Below the pieces are notes generated by a model. It saw only the letters and a program-made list of their open reading frames with translations, searched no databases and was not told where the DNA came from. This document shows positions 33,837 through 41,958 of a stretch of 64,000 bases of DNA, one piece after another. The position numbers and the translations under genes were made by a program. Origin of the DNA: Novosphingopyxis sp965218915 (lineage in GTDB: Bacteria > Pseudomonadota > Alphaproteobacteria > Sphingomonadales > Sphingomonadaceae); NCBI RefSeq assembly GCF_965218915.1, contig NZ_OZ244708.1, positions 3,038,001 through 3,102,000 of the forward strand, read 5' to 3'. Each line of letters starts with the position of its first letter. Within the stretch, counting starts at the first letter, position 1.

Positions 33837-34901
33837 ATGAACACCGATACGCTCATCCTCCGCCGCCCCGACGACTGGCACGTGCACTTGCGCGACGGGG
33901 ACATGCTCGCCGCGGTGGCGCATTACACCGCACGGCAATTCGCCCGCGCGATCGTGATGCCCAATCTCGCGCCGCCGATAACGACCGTCGCGGCTGCGGA
34001 AAGCTACCGCAATCGCATCCGGCTCGCCTTGCCCGAGGGCACCGATTTCACCCCGCTGATGACCGCTTATCTGACCGACGACAGCGATCCCGGCGAGATC
34101 GCGCACGGCCATGCGGCGGGCGTGTTCACGGCGGCAAAACTCTATCCGGCGAACGCCACGACCAACAGCGCCCACGGCGTCACCGACATCGCCAATATCC
34201 GGCCGGTGCTGGAGCGGATGGAACGGATTGGCATGGTGCTGTGCGTGCATGGCGAGGTGACTGACACCAATGTCGACATCTTCGACCGGGAGGCGGTGTT
34301 CATCGAGCGCATTCTGGAGCCTTTGACACGCGATTTCCCGGCGCTCAAGATCGTGCTCGAACATATTACCAGCCAGCAGGCGGCCGAGTTCGTGGCCGAT
34401 GCGGGCGAGACCATCGCCGCGACGATCACCCCGCATCACTGCCTGATCAACCGCAACGCGATGTTCGCGGGCGGCCTGCGTCCCCATGCCTATTGCCTGC
34501 CCGTGGCCAAGCGCGAGCGGCACCGGATCGCCGTGCGCGCCGCGGCGACCTCGGGCGACGCCGGCTTCTTCCTGGGCACCGACAGCGCGCCGCATCCGCG
34601 CGGGGCCAAGGAAAGCGATTGCGGCTGCGCAGGCATCTTCAATGCCCCGTATGCGCTGGAGATGTATGCGTCGATCTTCGAAGAGGACGGCGCGCTGGAC
34701 CGGCTTGAGGGTTTTGCCAGCGAAAACGGCCCGCGCTTCTACGGGCTGCCGCTGAACGAGGGGACGGTGACGTTGCAGCGGACGGAGACAAAGGTGCCGG
34801 ACGTTCTCGACGCGGGCGAGGCTCAGATCGTGCCGTTCCTGGCGCACGAGACGCTGGGGTGGAGCGTCCGACATCAATCACCTTCGTCATCCCGAACTTG
34901 A
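33837..34901 (+). CDS. pyrC: dihydroorotase (class II)
   Basis: Third step of pyrimidine synthesis: carbamoyl-aspartate to dihydroorotate. 354 residues, the class II (PyrC) length. The zinc ligands are HVHL, the carboxylated Lys in TAAKLYPA, HGE and LEHIT, and the catalytic Asp is in LGTDSAPHPR. The flexible-loop region NRNAMFAGGLRPHAYCLP is present. The final codons (SSRT and stop) come from a family B repeat starting at 34885, so the native C-terminus has been replaced or trimmed slightly after LAHETLGW. Confidence 0.96.
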   Translation: MNTDTLILRRPDDWHVHLRDGDMLAAVAHYTARQFARAIVMPNLAPPITTVAAAESYRNRIRLALPEGTDFTPLMTAYLTDDSDPGEIAHGHAAGVFTAAKLYPANATTNSAHGVTDIANIRPVLERMERIGMVLCVHGEVTDTNVDIFDREAVFIERILEPLTRDFPALKIVLEHITSQQAAEFVADAGETIAATITPHHCLINRNAMFAGGLRPHAYCLPVAKRERHRIAVRAAATSGDAGFFLGTDSAPHPRGAKESDCGCAGIFNAPYALEMYASIFEEDGALDRLEGFASENGPRFYGLPLNEGTVTLQRTETKVPDVLDAGEAQIVPFLAHETLGWSVRHQSPSSSRT

Positions 34902-34967
34902 TCCGGGATCCAGAGCGAGATGGCACTTCGGCTGGGCTCCGGATTCCGGGTCAAGCCCGGAATGACG
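34885..34967. repeat. palindromic repeat family B (83 bp), overlapping the pyrC 3' end
   Basis: Near-identical to 31663-31745. Its first 17 bases encode the last residues and stop codon of pyrC. Further repeat-like GC-rich DNA continues to about 35060. Confidence 0.9.
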
Positions 34968-35097
34968 CTGTATTTTAACACATGAAGCGCCACCCACCCT
35001 CATCCAGCCCCCCGTTCGCGGGAGCGGAGCGAGCCTCGAACTCGATCCGGGGCGCAGCGGCGGCGGAACCCCGCGCCCGTCGGCGCGTCCCTTTCTC

Positions 35098-35919
35098 ATG
35101 GCTTCCGGAGATGATCCCGCCCGTTTGAACATGCCGCTGATGGTGGCCGGCGGCCTCGCGCTAGGCCTCGCCGTGCTCGGCATCGTCGCGGGCGAGCGCG
35201 TGCGGCCCCTGCGCGCGCCGACCCGCCCGCTCGTCCGGCGCGCGCTCGTCAACGGCGCGCTCGGCGCGATGAGCATGGCGGCAGTGCGCCTGGTCGAGGC
35301 GCCGATGACCCGGCCATTGGCGCGGCGCGCCGAACGCCGGCGGCGCGGCTTGGTGCAGCATATCCACGCCCCGGCCTGGGTGCGCGATGGCGCGGCGTTT
35401 CTGCTGATGGATTACAGCATCTATCTCTGGCATGTGGCGACGCACAAACTGCCGCTGCTGTGGCGCTTCCACCTCGTTCATCATAACGATCTCGATCTCG
35501 ACGCCAGCACCGCGCTGCGCTTCCATGCCGCCGATATGGCGATCAGCGCGCCCTATCGCGCCACGCAGGTGGCGCTGATCGGCACGTCGCCCCGCGCGCT
35601 CGCCATCTGGCAAGGCTGGTTTTTTGTCGCGATCCTGTTCCACCACAGCAATTGGAAACTGCCCGAACGCTTCGAGCGGCGGCTCGCCCGCTTCGTCACC
35701 ACCCCGCGCATGCACGGCATCCACCATTCGACGGTAAAGGGTGAGACCGACAGCAACTGGTCGAGCGGCCTGGCCGTTTGGGACCATCTCCACGGCACCT
35801 TTCGGCTCGACGTGCCGCAGGATCGAATCGTCATCGGCGTGCCCGGCTACCGCGATCCGCGAGAGCTCGGCTTTCGCGATTCGCTCGCTCTGCCGTTCGT
35901 GGAACAACGCGGCGCATAG
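35098..35919 (+). CDS. sterol desaturase / fatty-acid hydroxylase superfamily membrane protein
   Basis: A 273-residue di-iron membrane oxygenase. Histidine boxes HVATH, FHLVHHND and MHGIHHS are spaced as in the FA hydroxylase superfamily, with hydrophobic segments at the N-terminus and before WFFVAILFHHSN. Members hydroxylate or desaturate sterols, carotenoids, hopanoids or sphingolipids; given the lineage, a carotenoid or sphingolipid substrate is a guess. ATG at 35098 lacks a clear ribosome site because repeat DNA abuts it. Confidence 0.88.
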   Translation: MASGDDPARLNMPLMVAGGLALGLAVLGIVAGERVRPLRAPTRPLVRRALVNGALGAMSMAAVRLVEAPMTRPLARRAERRRRGLVQHIHAPAWVRDGAAFLLMDYSIYLWHVATHKLPLLWRFHLVHHNDLDLDASTALRFHAADMAISAPYRATQVALIGTSPRALAIWQGWFFVAILFHHSNWKLPERFERRLARFVTTPRMHGIHHSTVKGETDSNWSSGLAVWDHLHGTFRLDVPQDRIVIGVPGYRDPRELGFRDSLALPFVEQRGA

Positions 35920-36016
35920 GCGGCGGGGAGCGATGGGGCGGAGGAACGTCTAAGCCGTTATTAACGCTCTTTCGCTAAAGCGCGTCCGCCGAGGCCGCAA
36001 GAGGGCGATAGACGAT

Positions 36017-37333
36017 ATGGGCCGGATGATCGAAGACAGCTTGCGCTCGCCCCGCGCGCTCGCGGCGATATGGCTGTGCTTCCTGCTGCCGCGCCTTGCC
36101 GTGCTGCTGCTCCATGTCGCCCCGGCCTCGGACGCCGCGTGGTATTATCAGCGCGCCGCCAGCCTGGCCGCGGGCCAGGGCTATCTCGGCGACGACGGCG
36201 CGCCGACGGCGTTCTGGCCGCCGGGGTGGCCGATGGCGCTGAGCCTGGTCTTCCGCCTGTTCGGCCCCTCGTTCGCGGCGGTCGGCTTGTTCAATCTCGC
36301 CTGCGCCGCGCTGACGGCCTGGCTGCTGCTCGATCTCGCGCGGCGGCTTGCGGGCGGCGAGACGGCCGCGCGGCTGGCGCTGCTGCTCTACGCGGTCTAT
36401 CCCAACGCCATCGGTTACGTGCCGCTGGCGCTGACCGAAATGTTCTACACCATGCTGCTGCTCGCCGGTGCCCGGCTGCTGATCGCGCGGCCGACCGCGC
36501 CGGTGCTGGCGGCGGCGGGCATCGTCTTCGGCTTCGCCACGCTGGTCAAGGCGCAAACCCTGATCGTCATCCCGCTGGTGCTGGGCATCGCGTTGCTGCG
36601 TCGCCCGCGATGGTGGCGCGCGCTCCCTTCGGCTCTGGCGCGCGGCGCGCTGGTGCTGGCGATCGCGGCGCTGGCAGTGCTGCCCTGGAGCCTGCGCAAT
36701 TGCGACGCGATCGGCGCCTGCGTCCCGGTCTCGACCAACGGCGGGTACACCTTGCTGACCGGCAATAACGACAGCGCCGCCGGAGACTACACGCCGGGCG
36801 ATCCGGCGGTCCGGCGGCTCGAGGCCGCGGGATTGGGCGAGGTCGGGCGCGATGCCGAGGCCCGGCGGCTCGGCATGGCCTGGATCGCGGAGCATCCCGC
36901 GCGGTTCGTCCGGCTCATCCCGCTCAAGCTCTGGCGCTTGTGGGCGCCCGACGGCGAGGCGGAATGGGGCTATCAGGCGGGTTATGACGGCTACGGCATC
37001 CATGCTTCCGTCTTCCGCGCGCTGCGGCTGCTCAACCAATTCTATTATGCCGCACTGCTTGCCGGTTTCGCGCTGTTCGCATGGATTCAGCTGCGCCGCC
37101 GCCGGGGCGCGGGCGAGCGGCTGATCGGCTGGTGGCTGCTGCCCTATGCGATCGCGGCCTATCCCAGCGCGATCGCCATGGTCTTCTCCGGCCAGTCGCG
37201 ATTCCACTTTCCGGTCATGCCCTTCGTCGCCCTGAGCGTGGGCTGGCTGCTCGCCGGATATCTGGCGCGCCGACGAGGCCCGGGCTATTCGCCCAGCGCC
37301 GTGGCAATGGCCTCGGCGAACCGCTCCGGCTGA
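36017..37333 (+). CDS. GT39/ArnT-like polytopic membrane glycosyltransferase
   Basis: A 438-residue protein with about ten TM helices and a first periplasmic loop containing ASDAAWYYQRAASLAAGQGYLGDDGAPTAFWPPGWP, typical of dolichyl/undecaprenyl-phosphate sugar transferases of the GT-C fold (Asp, Tyr, Trp-Pro-Pro-Gly). Further features are LTEMFYTMLLLAG and WSLRN. It could add a sugar to lipid or protein at the periplasmic face; the acceptor is unknown. Its last 49 bases overlap the 3' end of the convergent hydrolase gene. Confidence 0.75.
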   Translation: MGRMIEDSLRSPRALAAIWLCFLLPRLAVLLLHVAPASDAAWYYQRAASLAAGQGYLGDDGAPTAFWPPGWPMALSLVFRLFGPSFAAVGLFNLACAALTAWLLLDLARRLAGGETAARLALLLYAVYPNAIGYVPLALTEMFYTMLLLAGARLLIARPTAPVLAAAGIVFGFATLVKAQTLIVIPLVLGIALLRRPRWWRALPSALARGALVLAIAALAVLPWSLRNCDAIGACVPVSTNGGYTLLTGNNDSAAGDYTPGDPAVRRLEAAGLGEVGRDAEARRLGMAWIAEHPARFVRLIPLKLWRLWAPDGEAEWGYQAGYDGYGIHASVFRALRLLNQFYYAALLAGFALFAWIQLRRRRGAGERLIGWWLLPYAIAAYPSAIAMVFSGQSRFHFPVMPFVALSVGWLLAGYLARRRGPGYSPSAVAMASANRSG

Positions 37334-38151
37334 TCGAACATGATGAAATGACGGCTGTCCGTCACCGGCACGAAGCTGACGCCGGGCAGCCCGGCATAGG
37401 CGCCCTCGAACAGCGCTTTGGCCTGCGTTGCGGGCAGATATGGATTGGTGGCGTAGAGCACCGTCACCGGCAGGGTGATCCCGGGCAGGTCGGGCCGCAG
37501 ATCGGTGGTCATCAGCTTGTGCACGGCGTCGGCCATCGCATCGCGGTCGCTCGCCAGCGACCAAGCGACGATCTTTGTCTGACCCTCTGGCGAGGCGGAC
37601 AATATGGTCGCGGTGCGGGCCTGTCCGGCCGCGAACGTGGCATCGTCCATCGTATGCAGCGTGGCGGCCAAGGCATCGGCCTGCGGCGTGACGCCCTCCA
37701 CTGTCGCGGCGGGATCGAAGATCAGCGAATAGAAAGGCAGCGCATCGACGATCACCAGCTTCGACAGCAGCCCCGGATGGTCGCGCGCGATTTCCTGCCC
37801 CACAAATCCGCCCAGCGAGTGGCCGATCAACGCAGGCGATGTGAGATGCGCGCAGTCGGCATAGCGCAGGATCTCCGCCTCCGCAGCGTCGACCGGATCG
37901 CCCGCCACCGGATCGCGGCCCGCGAACCCGGCAATCGCGACGCGGTGGAAACGATATTTCCCCTTCAGCGCATCGACGAGGCCGTCATAGGTTTCGGGCG
38001 AGGACGCGAGGCCGGGCACCAGCAGCACGTCGGGACCGCTGCCCTCGGTCTCGTAGGCGGGGCAATCGGTGGGCGCGGCGGCAGCGGCGGCGGGCGATGC
38101 GAACGCCAGCAGGGCGGCGGGCGCGGCGAGGGTTGCAAGCAGGGTTTTCAT
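37285..38151 (-). CDS. secreted alpha/beta hydrolase
   Basis: A 288-residue protein with a signal peptide (MKTLLATLAAPAALLAFASPAAAAA) and a standard alpha/beta-hydrolase core: oxyanion loop VPGLASSPETYDGL, nucleophile elbow GHSLGG, acid in the strand region VLYATNPYLP and catalytic His in DSRHFIMFDQPERF. Probably a periplasmic esterase or lipase; substrate unknown. It lies one base after the XRE regulator gene and may belong to that operon. The 3' end overlaps the convergent membrane glycosyltransferase by 49 bases. Confidence 0.88.
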   Translation of the reverse strand: MKTLLATLAAPAALLAFASPAAAAAAPTDCPAYETEGSGPDVLLVPGLASSPETYDGLVDALKGKYRFHRVAIAGFAGRDPVAGDPVDAAEAEILRYADCAHLTSPALIGHSLGGFVGQEIARDHPGLLSKLVIVDALPFYSLIFDPAATVEGVTPQADALAATLHTMDDATFAAGQARTATILSASPEGQTKIVAWSLASDRDAMADAVHKLMTTDLRPDLPGITLPVTVLYATNPYLPATQAKALFEGAYAGLPGVSFVPVTDSRHFIMFDQPERFAEAIATALGE

Positions 38152-38152
38152 A

Positions 38153-38347
38153 TCATTCTCCCTTGGAAAAAATGGCTTCGATGGCGAGGCCGAACAGATC
38201 GGCGATCTTGAAGGCGAGCGGGAGCGAGGGATCGTACCGCCCGGTCTCGATCGCGTTGACGCTCTGGCGCGAGATTTCGAGACGTTCCGCGAGGTCGCTC
38301 TGCGTCCAGTCGCGTTCGGCGCGCAGGACTTTGAGGCGGTTCTTCAT
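38153..38347 (-). CDS. small XRE-family regulator
   Basis: A 64-residue single HTH domain (MKNRLKVLRAERDWTQSDLAERLEISRQSVNAIE) of the short Cro/C1-type regulators that end SLPLAFKIADLFGLAIEAIF. Such proteins usually pair with a small multi-TM protein upstream, as here; the ATG overlaps that gene's stop (ATGA). Probable autoregulator of this membrane-protein operon. Confidence 0.9.
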   Translation of the reverse strand: MKNRLKVLRAERDWTQSDLAERLEISRQSVNAIETGRYDPSLPLAFKIADLFGLAIEAIFSKGE

Positions 38348-38952
38348 CGTTCCATGTCCGCGCGGTCGCGAAGCGCCATCCAGCATTGGCCAACGCCCAG
38401 GCCGATCGCCCAGATCGGAACCGCCCACCAGCCGGGGATATGCGGCACGAGTTCGAAGGTTTCGAGGAAGCCCCAGAAGGACCCGATCGACAAGACCGCG
38501 CCGAGGCCGACGATATTGGCGATCATCGCGCGTTGCCGCAGATATTCGTCTTTTTCTTCGACGAGATAGCGGCCCATCGTCCAGACCATGCCAAGGATCG
38601 GGATGACCGGCAGCAGCGCGACGCCAAAGGCGACCACGCCTTCCAGCTCCATGTTGTTGTTGAGCCAAACCGCGATGCCCAGCCCGAGGACATAGCCGAA
38701 GGACGAAATCATGAAGCGCCTGGTATAGCGCGCGACCGCCGGGCTCAGCACGCCGCAGCGCTTCTGCTGCGCAAGACTGGCTCGGACGAGGGGGATGAGC
38801 AGAAGCATCGCGCCGGCCATCAACAGAAACCCGGTCACCCCGTTGATCGCTTCACTGATCCGGAGGCCAGCAATCGCGCTGAAAGCGGCCAGCATCAGCC
38901 CGGCGTAAAAGCCGGGCCCGCGGCGCTTTTGCTCTTCCTGGAAGTCGGTCAT
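38344..38952 (-). CDS. polytopic membrane protein of the XRE-linked operon
   Basis: A 202-residue protein with about six hydrophobic helices (FYAGLMLAAFSAIAGL, GFLLMAGAMLLLIPLV, FMISSFGYVLGLGIAVWL, VVAFGVALLPVIPILGMVW, IANIVGLGAVLSIGSFWGFL, WWAVPIWAIGLGVGQC) and an exposed loop MGRYLVEEKDEYLRQRA. No enzyme motif. Both ends overlap neighbours (TGATG and ATGA), so it is translated as part of a three-gene unit. Confidence 0.75.
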   Translation of the reverse strand: MTDFQEEQKRRGPGFYAGLMLAAFSAIAGLRISEAINGVTGFLLMAGAMLLLIPLVRASLAQQKRCGVLSPAVARYTRRFMISSFGYVLGLGIAVWLNNNMELEGVVAFGVALLPVIPILGMVWTMGRYLVEEKDEYLRQRAMIANIVGLGAVLSIGSFWGFLETFELVPHIPGWWAVPIWAIGLGVGQCWMALRDRADMER

Positions 38953-39125
38953 CAGGAAGACGCTTTCAGACGGCACGAACGGCCGGAGATCGCGATAAAG
39001 CCAAGCGCCGGCAGCACGATCAGCAGCGTGCGCGCCATGTCGCGATCGATCCAGTCGAAACGCGACAGGGCCGCCATGGCGAGCATGAGAAACGCCCAGA
39101 TGAGCGCCTGGATAATTTTGGACAT
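38952..39125 (-). CDS. small two-helix membrane protein
   Basis: A 57-residue protein (MSKIIQALIWAFLMLAMAAL, then ARTLLIVLPALGFIAISG) with two TM segments and a Cys/Lys tail. The stop overlaps the next gene's ATG (TGATG). First gene of the operon with the larger membrane protein and the XRE regulator. Too short for family assignment. Confidence 0.65.
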   Translation of the reverse strand: MSKIIQALIWAFLMLAMAALSRFDWIDRDMARTLLIVLPALGFIAISGRSCRLKASS

Positions 39126-39296
39126 CGGACAAACTCCCTTATCAATTTGTATAGCTTCCTTTACATCGGGACTCGCGTCAATGTCAAGGCTGCTTTGCAT
39201 AACGACAAGTGAGCTGTTGGGAAAAGAGAGGGCGATTATGTACTTCGCAAACCCAGTCGGATGGAAATTCCGAACGGCATGGCTCCGCCTTCTTCG

Positions 39297-39454
39297 TTCG
39301 TCATGCCAGCGAAAGGGCACCCAACAAAGTAGTACTTTGTTGGGACCCGGAAAGGGCACCCAACAAAGTAGCACTTTGTTGGGACCCGGAAAGCCGGCAT
39401 CTCAGGCCTCATGGCGATCCCGCCCGAGACCCCAGCTTTCGCTGGGGTGACGAA
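39297..39454. repeat. composite palindromic repeat with embedded 39-bp tandem
   Basis: Outer inverted arms TTCGTCATGCCAGCGAAAG (39297-39315) and CTTTCGCTGGGGTGACGAA (39436-39454). Between them lie two head-to-tail 39-bp units (39312-39350 and 39351-39389), each with hairpin CCCAACAAAGTA/TACTTTGTTGGG; the second unit has one mismatch. Confidence 0.9.
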
Positions 39455-39525
39455 AAAATGACGCTGGGTGACGAAAAAGGAAACGGGTTTGCAAGGTACA
39501 TAATCGCCAAAGAGAGGGCCAACGC

Positions 39526-39562
39526 AAAAGGGCAGTGCGGCCATGTGCCGCACTGCCCTTTT
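39526..39562. terminator. bidirectional terminator-like hairpin
   Basis: AAAAGGGCAGTGCGGC and GCCGCACTGCCCTTTT form a perfect 16-base stem with a 5-base loop; flanking A and T runs make it usable on both strands. It lies about 140 bases upstream of thrS, so it could also be a leader structure. Confidence 0.75.
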
Positions 39563-39699
39563 ATGGCTGTCGTGATCTCCCTCCACCACCTCCATAGCGC
39601 CAGCCATAGCCCAAAAGAAAGCGTCGGCGGCTGGGTGCTTCCCATGAACGGCGCGCGCCTCTATCTAGGCCGTTCCACAAGAGACGAGCTGTTTATCCC

Positions 39700-41685
39700 A
39701 TGTCCGAAATGATCAAGATCACTCTGCCCGACGGTTCCGCGCGAGAAGTCGCGCGTGGCACCAGGCCGGCGGACGTGGCGGCGGCGATCGGGCCGGGGCT
39801 GGCCAAGGCGGCGATCGCGGCGCGGGTGAACGGCGAACTACGCGACATCGGCCGCCCGATCGAGGAGGACGCCGAGCTGGCGCTGGTCACCAGCCGCGAC
39901 GTCGACGAGGCGCTGGAGCTGGCGCGCCATGACTATGCCCATGTGCTGGCCGAGGCGGTGCAGAACATGTTTCCGGGCACGCAGATCACATTTGGGCCAT
40001 CGACCGAAGACGGCTTCTATTACGACTTCGCCCCGCCCGCATCGCACGGCGCCTTCACCGAAGAAGACCTGCCCGCGATCGAGGACGAGATGCGCCGCAT
40101 CATCGCCGCCGACGCGCCGCTGGAGCGTGAGGTGTGGAGCCGCGCCCAGCTGATCGACTGGTTCCGGGACCATGGCGAAAGCTTCAAGGCCGAATGGGCC
40201 GCCGAGCTTCCGCAAGGCGAGGAACTGACCGTTTACCGCGCGGGCGAATGGCTCGACATGTGCCGGGGCCCGCATCTCGCCAGCACCGGCAAGCTCGACC
40301 CGCAGGCGTTCAAGCTGACCCGCGTCTCGGGCGCTTATTGGCGCGGCGACCAGTCGAACGCGATGCTGAGCCGCATCTATGGCACCGGCTGGCTCGACCG
40401 GAAGCAGCTCAAGCAGCATCTCGTGCGGCTGGAGGAAGCGGCCAAGCGCGACCATCGCAAGATCGGCGCGGAGATGAACCTGTTCCATCTGCAGCCGGAG
40501 GCGATGGGCAGCGTGTTCTGGCACCCCAGGGGCTATGTGATCTGGCAGGCGCTCGAGCAATATGTGCGCCGCCGGGTGAACGAGGCCGGCTACCGCGAGA
40601 TCAAGACCCCGCAATTGCTCGACAAGACGCTGTGGGAAAAATCCGGCCACTGGGAAAAATTCGGCGCGAACATGTTCGTCGTGCCCGACGAGGTCCCCTC
40701 GATGGACGAAGACGCGCCGGTGCTGTCGGGCAAGGCGGATCTGCTGGCGATCAAGCCGATGAATTGCCCCGCGCATGTCGAGGTGTTCAAGCAGGGCATC
40801 AAATCCTACCGCGATCTGCCGCTGCGCCTCGCCGAATTCGGCTGCTGTCACAGGAACGAGCCGCATGGCGCGCTGCACGGCATCATGCGCGTGCGTCAGT
40901 TTACGCAGGACGATGCACATATCTTCTGCACCGACGACCAGATCACCGCCGAATCGGTGGCCTTCTGCGAACTCACCGACCGGATGTACCGCGATCTCGG
41001 ATTCCCCGAATTCTCGGTCAAGCTGGCGCTGCGCCCGGATGTGCGCGGCGGCACCGACGAAATGTGGGACCGCGCCGAAATGGGCATGCGCGACGCGCTG
41101 TCGGCGGCGGGCCTGGACTGGGAAGAACTGCCCGGCGAGGGCGCGTTCTATGGCCCCAAGATCGAATGGCATCTGAAGGACGCGATCGGCCGGACGTGGC
41201 AGTGCGGCACGCTGCAGCTCGATTTCCTGCTGCCCGAACGGCTGGGCGCGAGCTATGTCGGCGAAGATGGCGAGCGCCATCGCCCCGTCATGCTGCACCG
41301 CGCGGTGCTGGGATCGATGGAGCGCTTCATCGGCATGCTGATCGAGAATCATGCCGGGCGCATGCCGCTATGGCTCGCCCCGGTGCAGGCGGTGGTCGCG
41401 ACGATCGTGTCCGATGCCGATGATTATGCCGAAGAGGTCGCCGCCAAGCTGCGCGCCGCCGGGCTGCGCGTCGAGACCGACCTGCGCAACGAGAAGGTGG
41501 GCTACAAGGTGCGCGAACATTCGCTGGCCAAGGTCGCCAATCTGCTCGTCGTCGGCAAGCGCGAGGCCGAGGAAGGCAGTGTGGCGCTGCGCGTGCTGGG
41601 CAGCGATGAGCATCAGAGGGTGATGAGCGTGAATGACGCGGTAGCGCGGCTGACTGCGGAGGCGCGGGCACCGGACATGCAATAG
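39700..41685 (+). CDS. thrS: threonyl-tRNA synthetase
   Basis: A 661-residue class II synthetase charging tRNA-Thr. In order: TGS domain (MSEMIKITLPDGSAREVARGT), editing domain (HDYAHVLAEAVQNMFPGTQI, with the HxxxH-type site), catalytic core with MNCPAHVEVFK (zinc ligand Cys), FGCCHRNEPHGALHGIMRVRQFTQDDAHIF (motif 2, zinc-ligand His), VMLHRAVLGSMERFIGMLIE (motif 3), and an anticodon-binding domain. All are intact and the length is normal. infC follows on the same strand, separated by a family D repeat. Confidence 0.98.
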   Translation: MSEMIKITLPDGSAREVARGTRPADVAAAIGPGLAKAAIAARVNGELRDIGRPIEEDAELALVTSRDVDEALELARHDYAHVLAEAVQNMFPGTQITFGPSTEDGFYYDFAPPASHGAFTEEDLPAIEDEMRRIIAADAPLEREVWSRAQLIDWFRDHGESFKAEWAAELPQGEELTVYRAGEWLDMCRGPHLASTGKLDPQAFKLTRVSGAYWRGDQSNAMLSRIYGTGWLDRKQLKQHLVRLEEAAKRDHRKIGAEMNLFHLQPEAMGSVFWHPRGYVIWQALEQYVRRRVNEAGYREIKTPQLLDKTLWEKSGHWEKFGANMFVVPDEVPSMDEDAPVLSGKADLLAIKPMNCPAHVEVFKQGIKSYRDLPLRLAEFGCCHRNEPHGALHGIMRVRQFTQDDAHIFCTDDQITAESVAFCELTDRMYRDLGFPEFSVKLALRPDVRGGTDEMWDRAEMGMRDALSAAGLDWEELPGEGAFYGPKIEWHLKDAIGRTWQCGTLQLDFLLPERLGASYVGEDGERHRPVMLHRAVLGSMERFIGMLIENHAGRMPLWLAPVQAVVATIVSDADDYAEEVAAKLRAAGLRVETDLRNEKVGYKVREHSLAKVANLLVVGKREAEEGSVALRVLGSDEHQRVMSVNDAVARLTAEARAPDMQ

Positions 41686-41705
41686 GCTCCGCTTCAAACA
41701 TACCC

Positions 41706-41860
41706 CGTCGCTCCCGCGATGGCGGGAGCCTATCCCGTGCATGATGCGCAGCACGTTGTTCTCGCTCTTGCGCCCCGGCCGAATTCTTGGCCATGCAGAT
41801 CGACGCGCCTTGGTCTGCCGACGAGATATTGGATAGGCTCCCGCCTCCGCGGGAGCGACG
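41706..41860. repeat. palindromic repeat family D between thrS and infC
   Basis: Left arm CGTCGCTCCCGCGATGGCGG(GAGCCTATCC) at 41706-41735 and right arm GGATAGGCTCCCGCCTCCGC(GGGAGCGACG) at 41831-41860, nearly perfect over 30 bases, around a 95-base centre. Related element at 52653-52762. Confidence 0.9.
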
Positions 41861-41942
41861 TGGTTATGTTTGATCGTCTGATAAACGCCCCCCTTTCACA
41901 TTGTCGCCAACCCCACTATACTCGAAGACGGACTTAAACCTC

Positions 41943-41958
41943 AGGAGACCTTGCTATA
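41943..41958 (+). promoter_or_regulatory. ribosome-binding site with ATA start of infC
   Basis: AGGAGA (41943-41948), seven-base spacer, ATA (41956-41958). The ATG nine codons later has only CCGGCGTGCG in front of it. This fits initiation-codon discrimination by IF-3 on its own message. Confidence 0.8.

Larger units (their letters stand above)
39126..39699. other. gene-free interval with composite repeat and terminator
   Basis: 574 bases without a credible gene. The left ~120 bases should contain the promoter of the XRE-linked operon (AT-rich around 39130-39240). The middle is the composite repeat 39297-39454, then a strong hairpin (39526-39562), then the thrS leader. Confidence 0.7.

Noticed and set aside
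35975..37564. 529-codon antisense frame across the GT39-like gene and the hydrolase
   Set aside because: Runs through two real genes and is Gln/Arg/Ala-rich with no hydrophobic or catalytic pattern.
39312..39389. Possible CRISPR (two 39-bp repeats)
   Set aside because: The two units abut with no spacers, only two copies, no cas genes; it is a tandem duplication.
39838..41352. 504-codon antisense frame in thrS
   Set aside because: thrS is certain; the antisense frame reflects its third-position GC.
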